Assembly (NCBI RefSeq): GCF_009905545.1
Contig: NZ_JAAALB010000008.1
Span: 1 to 64,000 of the forward strand
Direction: 5' to 3'
Length of the DNA: 64,000 bases
Origin: Cellulophaga sp. BC115SP
Lineage (GTDB): Bacteria > Bacteroidota > Bacteroidia > Cytophagales > Spirosomataceae
Part shown: piece by piece, positions 25,801 through 33,624 of the stretch
Position numbering within the stretch: position 1 is the stretch's first letter
How the letters are laid out: each line of letters begins with the position of its first letter
The notes under the pieces: generated by a model
The model's database searches: none
The model's input: only the letters and a program-made list of their open reading frames with translations
Told to the model about the DNA's origin: nothing
Position numbers and translations under genes: made by a program

Positions 25801-28219
25801 GGTTACTCACAATAATTACATTGGTTGTGACACATTGCATCTAAGAGCCGCTTACACACAGACTAATCTGGTACAGTGGTACTTGAATGATACTTTGATT
25901 ACGGGAGCCACTTCACTTAATTATGAAGTTACCAAAGCTGGTATTTATAAAGTAGTAGAAAAAATGCCATCTGGATGCATGTGGGAGTCAGAATCGGTAT
26001 CGGTTAAGTTAAAAACATTATCTAAACCCTATATTGAAGGTTCACAAATTATCTCTTGTGAGTATACCACTCTCAATATTAAAAGTAATGTTAGACGTGC
26101 TTTTTCTGCCAGATATGAATGGATAAAAGTAGGCGATTCTATTTCAGAAAATGGTGGATCTGAGTTTAAAGCTAAAGAAAGTGGTTTATATCAAGTGAAA
26201 ATGAAATTGAATTCATGTGAGTCTATATCTGATACTTTTGAAGTGAAAAAAAACACAACCAAAGAACTATCCATATTAACATCATTAGAACAAAATGAAT
26301 TAAGTGCTTTTTATAACTGTAATAAGCCTGAGCATACACTTCGAGTAAACAACCCAAACGTATTTTACTCATACCAGTGGTATAAAAATGATGAGATTAT
26401 AACGAATGCAACAGCTTCTTCATTAGTATTAAACGAAACAGGAAACTACCACGTACGCGTAAAATTTGGAGATTGTTTCGGAATATCTGAAAAAACGGCT
26501 TATCTAAATAAACCATTTGAACTCCCCGTATATGATGCTACTACTAACAATGACTCAACCAACAACTACTCTCTTTGTAAGGGAGATGTAGCTATGCTAA
26601 GCTTTAATATTAGTGGAAATGGATTTTGGAGTCCAACACCGACAAAGTTGATTGGGTATAGTCAAATCTGGTACAAAGATGGGGTAGAAATTTATCGTAG
26701 CGAAAATGAAAATGGAGTAACTACGGAGAAGACCAGTTTGGTAGCACCTAGTAGGATAGATGGCACCAATTATACGTTTGGAGTAGCACGTTTGGCCGAG
26801 CCTGGGAAGTATCAAGCTTTACTAAAACTTAAATATTCCGATGATAAAACTTGTTCTATGTTATCTAAAGTCGTTACGATTGGTATCGTAAATGAATTGA
26901 GTGCTTTCCAATTTAATGACTCTGATGAAGCGTTAGTAACCTATAGTATTCCCAAAAATCAAACGTTTTTGACGAGTTGTGCAAGTCTAATTCATCCATT
27001 TGCTAAAATAGGAGGGTTGGATACTCAAATGAGACCTTATCAATATGAGGTTTTTAGAAATGGAATAAAAGTGAAAACCGCCTTTGATAAAGATTCTGTG
27101 AAAGGATTTTCGACTAATCAGGAGGGGATATACCATTTGAAAATTTCTCACAAATCAGGGTGCGTTATGACTACTGGGCCAATTACGATAAAACTTAATA
27201 AGTTAAAAACAGATATTGTTGGAATAGATTCTTCGCTTTGTCAAGATCAATTAATAAATCTTCGGGCCAATGTGAATAATAACACGATAGACTCCAAACT
27301 ACTTTCTTATTCATGGGTAAAAAATAATCAGGTGATTGGTACCAGTCCTAATTTATTTACTCAATCAGAAGGTGTCTATCAATTAAAAGTTGAACTAAAA
27401 ACTGCCAATGGAGTTTGCCAAGGGGTATCTGACAAACTCAATATTACCAAAACTAGGTTCCTAAGTTCTATTTTGCCTAAAGACTCTATGTCATATTGTG
27501 GGATAGATAAAGTACTTTTTCAAGCAAACAATGAATTAGGGCTGTCTTATCAATGGGAGAAAAATAATGAAGAAATTCCAAATGCAACCTCCTTTGCTTA
27601 CCAAGCCACTCAAACTGGTCGTTATAGAGTATTAGTACAGAAAAATGGGTGCTACGAATATTCTCCAAGTGTGTTTGTTGGATTATACGCCAACATCCCC
27701 GCTACAGCCAGTATCTCAGGTGATCAGTCGATTGATTATGGCAAGGAAGCTAAGTTGAAGGTGGACTTGGGTTCTCATGCTCCATGGACTTTTAAATTGT
27801 CGGATGGACGAGAATTTACCGCTCAGAAAACGCCATTTGAGATTACGGTAAATCCTTTATCAACGACCTCTTATGCGCTTTCAGAAGTGAAAAATATCTG
27901 TGGTACAGGTACAGTAAGTGGAACAGCCAAAGTAACCGTGTTGGTTTTAGGTATAGAGGAGGAAGGCGGTATTCATGTGGAGGTGTATCCCGTTCCAGCC
28001 TCAGATTATTTAACCTGGAAAGTTAGAACCGATAAGCCTGCTTCTTATGATTTGCGCTTAAGTGATACCCAAGGACGAGTGTTAGAGGTTCAGCATAATA
28101 CAACACGTTCCCAAGCGCATGAAGGTCAATTGAATATTAGTACATTATCTACAGGAGTTTATTTTCTGCAAATGACCGTCGGAGATAAAACTTTTAGCCG
28201 TAAGGTGATAAAGGAGTAA
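22850..28219 (+). CDS. Giant T9SS-exported Ig-like repeat protein, copy 2
   Basis: A 1789-residue paralogue of the preceding protein, with the same plan: signal peptide ending LYGQ, an opening Ig/PKD-like unit ([29 protein letters not shown]), a chain of cysteine-bounded Ig-like units with W-[YF]-K-N motifs (WYKNGQK, WFKNDEP, WYRNDT, WKKNGKI), and a T9SS type A sorting domain. The first 17 bases of the two genes are identical (ATGAAACACCTTTACCT), and so is the order of many blocks (SDNFSS-like domain edges, YHWQ/YQWEKN unit before the end). The body is clearly related but strongly diverged, while the end shows about 92% identity by hand alignment over 529 bases without a gap. A tandem duplication with later end homogenisation is the simplest reading. 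No terminator lies between the copies, so they may be co-transcribed. Confidence 0.9.
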   Translation: [1789 protein letters not shown]

Positions 28220-28325
28220 TGAGTTTATAATGAAGCTGTTTAAACTCTATTCGTCTAAGGGAAAAAAGCCCCTTAGGTTGAAGTTTAACACTTTTTTGCG
28301 TTTAAGAGTATTTCTTAAGCAGTTA

Positions 28326-28354
28326 TTCCATTTAGCGGGTGAATTTATTCACCC
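28326..28354. repeat. Hairpin repeat D, copy 2
   Basis: TTCCATTTAGC followed by GGGTGAATTTATTCACCC; identical to 12721-12749 except one base. Confidence 0.8.
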
Positions 28355-28364
28355 GTGTTAATAT

Positions 28365-28418
28365 ATAAAAGTAGGTGTCACAAATTGATATTTATCAGTT
28401 TGTGACACCTACTTTTAT
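28365..28418. terminator. Long hairpin with 26-base arms, probable terminator
   Basis: Arms 28365-28390 and 28393-28418 pair along their whole length with one G-T wobble and only two bases between them; the core is GTAGGTGTCACAAA. The right arm ends in a T-rich stretch. It is longer than typical terminators, so it may be a mobile or processing element. Confidence 0.65.
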
Positions 28419-28534
28419 TATATAGAAGAAATAACTCTACACCTAATTTTGCGGGTTTTCAGGAAGACTTGTTTTTCAAAAGACAGGTCTATATCGTATC
28501 TCACTTGAGATAGATTTTCAAAGAATTTTGCAAA

Positions 28535-29782
28535 ATGACACAATCATCTATAGAAATCATGGCTCCAGCTGGCTCTTGGGAGTCGATGATGGCCGCTATC
28601 AAAGCAGGGGCTAATTCGGTATATTTTGGGGTAGAACAACTTAATATGCGCGCCCGCCAAACCAACAACTTTCTTGTCGATGACCTGCCCGAAGTGGCTC
28701 GTGTGTGTGCCGAACACGGGGTCAAAAGTTATATCACCCTCAATACCATTATTTACGACCATGATATTTCTTTGATGCGAAGAATTATCGATCAAGCTAA
28801 AGAGGCTGGAATCACGGCTGTGATTGCTTCTGACTTGGCTGTGATGAATTACTGTCGCAAAAAAGGGATGGAACTCCATATCTCAACACAGTCTAATATT
28901 ACCAATATCGAAACGGTCGAATTATATGCTGATTATGCCGATGTGGTGGTGATGGCTCGTGAGTTGACTTTAAAACAGGTTGGTGATATCGTAAAAAAGA
29001 TTCAACGAAATCAGATTACTGGTCCATCGGGTAACTTGGTACAAGTTGAGATTTTTGCGCATGGTGCTTTGTGTATGGCTGTTTCTGGAAAATGTTATTT
29101 GAGTTTACATTCTCATAATGCTTCGGCAAATCGTGGGGCTTGTATCCAAAATTGTCGTCGAGAATATACAGTCATTGATAAAGAAGAGGGAATTGAACTC
29201 GAAATCGATAACGAATATATCATGTCGGCTAAGGATTTATGTACCATTGATTTTTTGGATAAAATTATCGAAGCAGGCGTGAAAGTGCTAAAAATTGAAG
29301 GTCGTGGACGTGCTGCCGATTATGTATTTACTACTACGCAGTGTTACCGACAGGCTGTGGATGCTATCGCAGAAGGTACTTATACGCCAGAAAAGATTGA
29401 ACATTGGAAAACTGAACTTAACAAAGTGTATAATCGAGGCTTTTGGGATGGATATTACCTAGGTCGTAAAATGGGCGAGTGGAGTAACCAATACGGTTCT
29501 GTCGCTACTCAGAAAAAGGTATATCTAGGAAAAGGAGTGAAGTATTTTGAAAAAATCGGAGTGGGTGAGTTTTTACTCGAAAGCCAAGAAATAAATATAG
29601 GCGATCAGTTAATTATTACTGGGCCAACCACAGGATATGTGGAGGCTGTAGCAGAAGAAATCCGAAATCATGAGGGAAGTCCAGTCATAAAGGCGGGTAG
29701 GGGCGAAACCATAGCGATACGAGTGGCTGAAAAGATACGTCCATCTGACAAACTCTATAAAATTATACCTGCTCATGTTTAA
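28535..29782 (+). CDS. Peptidase U32-family protein (TrhP/YegQ-like)
   Basis: A 415-residue U32 protein. The N-terminal TIM-like domain begins IEIMAPAGSWESMMAAIKAGA with VYFG at 29-32, as in all U32 proteins. The U32 signature is EIFAHGALCMAVSGKCYLS at 172-190. Four cysteines at 180, 187, 203 and 207 are spaced like the cluster-binding cysteines of this family. A C-terminal beta-barrel (about 330-415) contains GDQLIITGPTTGYVEA. Family members include tRNA U34 hydroxylation proteins (TrhP) and ubiquinone hydroxylases (UbiU/UbiV), despite the old peptidase name. The small ferredoxin gene overlaps its end by 8 bases, which supports an iron-sulfur-dependent oxygenation or hydroxylation role rather than proteolysis. 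TrhP-like is the likelier choice; the exact substrate is inference. Confidence 0.88.
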   Translation: MTQSSIEIMAPAGSWESMMAAIKAGANSVYFGVEQLNMRARQTNNFLVDDLPEVARVCAEHGVKSYITLNTIIYDHDISLMRRIIDQAKEAGITAVIASDLAVMNYCRKKGMELHISTQSNITNIETVELYADYADVVVMARELTLKQVGDIVKKIQRNQITGPSGNLVQVEIFAHGALCMAVSGKCYLSLHSHNASANRGACIQNCRREYTVIDKEEGIELEIDNEYIMSAKDLCTIDFLDKIIEAGVKVLKIEGRGRAADYVFTTTQCYRQAVDAIAEGTYTPEKIEHWKTELNKVYNRGFWDGYYLGRKMGEWSNQYGSVATQKKVYLGKGVKYFEKIGVGEFLLESQEINIGDQLIITGPTTGYVEAVAEEIRNHEGSPVIKAGRGETIAIRVAEKIRPSDKLYKIIPAHV

Positions 29783-29999
29783 GTTGATTCATTACCGAAA
29801 TCGTTGTATTGGTTGTAATGCCTGTGTTGAAATAGCCTATAATCGTTGGCGCATGTCCAAAAAAGATGGTAAGGCGGTGTTGCTGGGTGCTATCGAAAAA
29901 AAAGGGATTTATCAAGTTCAACTTAACGAGGACGAACTCCCCGAGAATGAACAAGCCTTGGAAGCTTGTCCCGTAAAGGTTATTCAGATTGTGAGATAG
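29775..29999 (+). CDS. Small 4Fe-4S ferredoxin-like protein
   Basis: A 74-residue protein with C11-x2-C14-x2-C17 (CIGCNACVEIAYNRWR) and a distal C65-P in EACPVKVIQIV, the four ligands of a single 4Fe-4S cluster. The usual second cluster of 2[4Fe-4S] ferredoxins is missing; the middle (21-60) is a beta region with NRWRMSKKDGKAVLLG. It starts inside the last codons of the U32 gene (8-base overlap), so the two are translationally coupled. It probably supplies electrons or helps maintain the U32 cluster; that link is inference from the arrangement. Confidence 0.85.
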   Translation: MFKLIHYRNRCIGCNACVEIAYNRWRMSKKDGKAVLLGAIEKKGIYQVQLNEDELPENEQALEACPVKVIQIVR

Positions 30000-30183
30000 G
30001 AAGCTTCTTAGAATGATAAATGAATCATGACAATTTAAATGGTATGAAGGCTTTTATGTTGTTCAACAGAATTACCAGTATTTCATTTTTTGTGCAATCA
30101 CAAACCACAATCTTCATACAGTATTAGTTTCGAATTTAAGGGACTATTTAGTAAATGATTTTAACCCTTGGTATTCTTTTAGA

Positions 30184-30232
30184 GCGCCGTAGATATGACA
30201 GAAAATACTAGAATGTGTCATACCTACGGCGC
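30184..30232. terminator. GC-rich hairpin between convergent genes
   Basis: GCGCCGTAGATATGACA (30184-30200) pairs with TGTCATACCTACGGCGC (30216-30232) with one mismatch. It sits between the ferredoxin gene (plus) and the DUF4397 gene (minus) just before the latter's stop, as expected for a bidirectional terminator, although no long T tract is seen. Confidence 0.6.
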
Positions 30233-30243
30233 ATTGTAATAGC

Positions 30244-30930
30244 TTATTTATTGGTAATCAATGATAAAGAAGCTTTCTGATTTCCAGTACCTGTCAAACT
30301 TCCTTTAGCAACTAGGGTATAAATTTTACCAGTAGCAATCGATATCTTATCAAGTTGGAATAATAGAGAGTCATTACTTGCATCTTTCACTACAAATGTA
30401 TAGTTCGAACCTGGCGTAATAGCTTCAAATGTCTGCACTCCAGCAAAACCCGTTTGAGAGAATAGGGGAGTGCTCTGACCTTTCATATACAAATGTAAAC
30501 CCTTGTTCTCGGCCATAAAATTGGCAAAGCGAATATGGGCAAACTTAGGACTGGGTTTGGATAAATCGTCATTGTAAACCATAATAGAAGGATTGGCTTT
30601 AGTGCCAGCCACAAACGCGGTGTAGTTACCTTGTTCTGATAAGGTAATTTCTTTTTTTGCCATGATAGTTGTCGAACCTTTAGCACTAAAACTTAACTCC
30701 ATTTTATTCGTTGGGGAATCTTGGTAGCCAAGCTCAGTCATAAAGTCAATATCCTTGTCAAGAAACTTTTTGGTACCTAGGTAAAAACTTACTGCTCCAC
30801 AATCTGTACAGGCGTTGAATACCGATAGCTTAGCTGGTTTGGGTTCTACGTTGGGATTTACCTCGTAAACTTTCTTACAAGAAACGGACAATACTGCCAC
30901 AAGAGCAAAAGAGATGTGTGTAAATTTCAT
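30244..30930 (-). CDS. DUF4397-type lipoprotein
   Basis: A 228-residue lipoprotein with lipobox LSVSC (Cys18). The body from about residue 35 has the DUF4397 pattern: AKLSVFNACTDCGAVSFYLGTKKF at the start, a GNYTAFVAGT strand near 125, AHIRFANFMAENKGLHLYMKG near 152, and NYTFVVKDASNDS / IYTLVAKGSLTG near the end, i.e. two Ig-like halves. The function is unknown; these proteins are usually surface or periplasmic. It is a single gene, convergent with the ferredoxin gene. Confidence 0.8.
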   Translation of the reverse strand: MKFTHISFALVAVLSVSCKKVYEVNPNVEPKPAKLSVFNACTDCGAVSFYLGTKKFLDKDIDFMTELGYQDSPTNKMELSFSAKGSTTIMAKKEITLSEQGNYTAFVAGTKANPSIMVYNDDLSKPSPKFAHIRFANFMAENKGLHLYMKGQSTPLFSQTGFAGVQTFEAITPGSNYTFVVKDASNDSLLFQLDKISIATGKIYTLVAKGSLTGTGNQKASLSLITNK

Positions 30931-31194
30931 AAAAGAGAAGGTTTAAATTTATCTCAATGAGGCATGACTTCAGAGGATGGTTGTAAGCCTTTTCTGGATT
31001 TAACATTCTTTAACAAGTGGGGTATATACCCAATGTTGCTAATTATTAAAGTGGCAGATTAAGCAAAATTATACCTTCAGACAGAATTTGGAAATGCCTG
31101 CCATTTTCAAGATATTGTAGTACTCAAAGTTGCAGGATAGCATTGTATTAGCTTTGAATCATTTTGGCCAACTGCTTTTTCACAAGAATAATAT

Positions 31195-31339
31195 ATGTAC
31201 AAGAATAGTTTAAATACTCCTAGAATCACACGAAAAATCTACTCAGGAGAATTGGTTTTACTACAGCCATAATGGTAAATTGATGACTTATGAGTTATGG
31301 GAAAATGGTAAGATTATAAATAAAAAAGACTTTGAATAA
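31195..31339 (+). pseudogene. Internally deleted copy of the YwqK-like lipoprotein gene
   Basis: The first 52 bases match the start of the intact gene at 50449 with four substitutions (ATGTAyAAGAATAGTTTAAA then TACTCCTArAATCACACGAA). After TACTCAG the sequence jumps to the last ~95 bases of that gene (GGAGAA.TGGTTTTACTACAG, then GATGACTTATGAGTTATGGG). About 360 bases are missing. One inserted T after GGAGAAT shifts the frame to an early stop, so no functional protein is expected. The 12 bases before the ATG also match. It is a relic of a duplication. Confidence 0.88.
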
Positions 31340-31418
31340 AGTGTAAAATAATTCGCCTATTAGTTCAACTTGCTCAGGTAATCTACAACACAAAATATCT
31401 AAAACACAATAACATCAC

Positions 31419-31946
31419 ATGGTCAGTTTAAGCATTTGTTTGAGCTTTATTCTCACAACTTGTAATCAATTGAATATGCATTGCGAAACTTTCGCGTCAA
31501 GTGCTCATTATAAAGCAATTACTCCAATAGCAGTAAACAACGACAATGGTTTGAAGAGTGCTGATACAACTATAATTGTATTGAAAAAATTGAAATACGC
31601 TTTGCTGGATATTAAAGATTACAAGACAGGTAAAAGACAATTGCTTATTCAAAAAGATCATGTAACCCAAGGTAAAATATTTTTTTTAACTCCAGATATA
31701 GCGCAGGGGTTCTCCGTAAATTGGATTAAGGAAACAAGTGTAGGCTTTGAAATATCAATAGAGTATGGTTCAAGGTTTTATGTTCAAAAGAACTTCCAAT
31801 TTATTTATGAAAACAATAGCTTTTATTTAAAGAATATCATAACGAGTTCTTTCGATAAATATAGCCCTGAGAAGTATGAGAAAACTATTAAAAACCTAAA
31901 GAAGCCTTTCAAAGTGACTAATTTTAAGATGGAAGATTTTGTGTAG
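31419..31946 (+). CDS. Unknown small lipoprotein or secreted protein
   Basis: A 175-residue protein I do not recognise. The N-terminus (MVSLSICLSFILTTCNQLN) looks like a short lipoprotein signal with lipobox ILTTC, Cys15. The body is Lys-rich with alternating beta strands (VLKKLKYALLDIKDYKTGKRQLLIQ, IFFLTPDIAQGFSVNWIK, FQFIYENNSFYLKNIITSSF) and no cysteine beyond residue 24. It stands between the deleted YwqK-like copy and a strong terminator. Its base composition is more AT-rich than the neighbours. An immunity- or island-type lipoprotein is possible, but no function can be assigned. Confidence 0.6.
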   Translation: MVSLSICLSFILTTCNQLNMHCETFASSAHYKAITPIAVNNDNGLKSADTTIIVLKKLKYALLDIKDYKTGKRQLLIQKDHVTQGKIFFLTPDIAQGFSVNWIKETSVGFEISIEYGSRFYVQKNFQFIYENNSFYLKNIITSSFDKYSPEKYEKTIKNLKKPFKVTNFKMEDFV

Positions 31947-31989
31947 CTTTTTCTTGTATTGCTATTTCAGAACAAGACAACTGTTTAGT

Positions 31990-32029
31990 AAAAAAGGCGT
32001 TCGAAAAACTAATTTCGACCGCCTTTTTT
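31990..32029. terminator. Bidirectional rho-independent terminator
   Basis: AAAAAAGGCGTTCGAAA (31990-32006) and TTTCGACCGCCTTTTTT (32013-32029) form a 17-base stem with one mismatch. A and T tracts flank it, so it works on both strands, between the convergent lipoprotein and cytochrome/LRR genes. Confidence 0.9.
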
Positions 32030-32147
32030 AGTACTCTTATACTATGTCTGACTTGGCTTAAGACCCAAAGCATTGCGTCTCTACATTTAGAGGACAAATT
32101 CTCTATCATCGCAAACCACTAAATTCGGGATTAATAGTATTTCAGCT

Positions 32148-33599
32148 CTATTCCTTCGTCGAAACTTGCGTGGTCTCTTCCCAACCTGTATGTATTTCAA
32201 CATGCGGTAAGGCTTTTTTCAATGCTTGAATGCCTGTCTTGGTGACTTTGCTTTTCCAGCAATAGATATTTTTTAGGGACTTTAATTTAGCTAAAGATTG
32301 AATGCCTGAATCGGTAACCTTAGTGTCAAAAAGATTAAGATATTCCAAATATTGTAACTCTTGTAATTGTGCTAAACCTGCGTCTGTAATGGCTGTATGC
32401 TCTAAGTGTAAATGCGTAAGATGTTTACACTTTGCAACCACCACCATAGACCTATCGGTTATTTTTGTACGCCCCAATTTTAACCAAATGATTTGCTCTG
32501 ATAAGTTGTTCAGTAAATTGATTTGCGCATCATCAAAGTTAGGAGCATTCACAAAGTTGGCTTGAAGAAAATGCTGTCCGTTGGCAACTGGCATAATAAC
32601 CACATTTAAGGCACGGAGTTTTTGAATATCTTCCTCGTTGGCTGCCGATACACTTTCTTTAAAAACTGCTGAAATACTTTCACCATTTTCTTGAGCATTG
32701 TTGCCACTTGATAGTGATGTCAGCAAGGGTTTTACTTTTTCATCAGGTTTTAATTGGGATACCTTTTTGTCAAAAGGCGCACCCTGCTGAATCCACCAAT
32801 GCAATAGTGCAATTTCTTGCTCAGTAAGTGGCGTTTTGCCTTTTGGAGGCATGTGATGTTCGTCTTCCTCTGGCAATAATAAACGCTTTATAAGCTCGCT
32901 ATTGGCAGGGTCATTTGCTTTGATAATAGCACCATGTTTACCTCCTTTCAAGAGTAAGTCTTGCTGATCCATGCGCAACTCTCCTTTGATTTTATTGGCA
33001 TTATGGCAAGACCAGCATTTTTGCTCCATGACTGGGGCAATAATATCTTGATAGACTAACGCCTCATCAATATTCTCTATTTTCCTTGTGGCTGATCCAG
33101 TAGCTGTTCGTTTGGGTAGTCCAAACATCGAGCGAAAAGGCTCAGGTGTGTTGGCATACAAATAATCTTCACCATGTGTCATATTACCCCCAAGATGCCC
33201 CGTGATGGTAATAAAGGCAACCATGATATACAGGGTAGGGAGATAGACTTTTTTCATAGTAGCAATATGCTGCCAATATACTTTTAGATACCACACCAAC
33301 AAGGAAATAACCGCTACGGCGATACCTAACCACTGATGCCAAAAGAGCGTATCTTCATTGTACTCGCCAGAGGAGGAAAGCAAATAGCCAAAAATACAAG
33401 ACAGCACAGCTGTAAGTGAGCCCGTAAAAAGAATAGGGGCAACGGCTGGCTGAAGAGTCTGTAAATTTTTTCTACGAGAAAACCATTCTAAAATGGCCGC
33501 CATTACCAACATTCCAATAGGTAAATGAACCACAACAGGGTGAAAATGCCCTAAAAAAATGGCCCAATCCGAAGAGGCATTGGTTTGTAATACTATCAT
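32148..33599 (-). CDS. DUF2231 membrane, cytochrome c and leucine-rich-repeat fusion protein
   Basis: A 483-residue three-part protein. The first 145 residues are a DUF2231-like membrane domain (FLGHFHPVVVHLPIGMLVMAAILEWFSRR and about four helices). A planctomycete-type cytochrome c domain (PSCyt1) follows, with heme motif CWSCH at about residue 195 and 'KIKGELRMDQQDLLLKGGKHG' and HHMPPKGKTPLTEQEIALLHWWIQQGAPF. The last third (about 355-475) is a run of LRR/RNI units (LTHLHLEHTAITDAGLAQL, LEYLNLFDTKVTDSGIQSL, LKNIYCWKSKVTKTGIQAL). Proteins of this architecture are common in Planctomycetes and Verrucomicrobia. It is the last gene of the 39.5-32.1 kb set and may pass electrons to, or anchor, the DUF1501/PSD1 partners. 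The substrate is unknown. Confidence 0.85.
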   Translation of the reverse strand: MIVLQTNASSDWAIFLGHFHPVVVHLPIGMLVMAAILEWFSRRKNLQTLQPAVAPILFTGSLTAVLSCIFGYLLSSSGEYNEDTLFWHQWLGIAVAVISLLVWYLKVYWQHIATMKKVYLPTLYIMVAFITITGHLGGNMTHGEDYLYANTPEPFRSMFGLPKRTATGSATRKIENIDEALVYQDIIAPVMEQKCWSCHNANKIKGELRMDQQDLLLKGGKHGAIIKANDPANSELIKRLLLPEEDEHHMPPKGKTPLTEQEIALLHWWIQQGAPFDKKVSQLKPDEKVKPLLTSLSSGNNAQENGESISAVFKESVSAANEEDIQKLRALNVVIMPVANGQHFLQANFVNAPNFDDAQINLLNNLSEQIIWLKLGRTKITDRSMVVVAKCKHLTHLHLEHTAITDAGLAQLQELQYLEYLNLFDTKVTDSGIQSLAKLKSLKNIYCWKSKVTKTGIQALKKALPHVEIHTGWEETTQVSTKE

Positions 33600-33624
33600 T
33601 ATATATTAATTTGGAAAATCCTGT

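Larger units (their letters stand above)
28220..28534. other. Intergenic region with three hairpins
   Basis: The 315 bases after the second giant gene hold a short CTAAGGG/CCCTTAG stem (28255-28276), the repeat-D hairpin (28326-28354) and a long near-perfect hairpin (28365-28418). Nothing coding was seen. A possible -7 box TAATTTTG (28444-28451) lies before the U32 gene. Confidence 0.6.
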
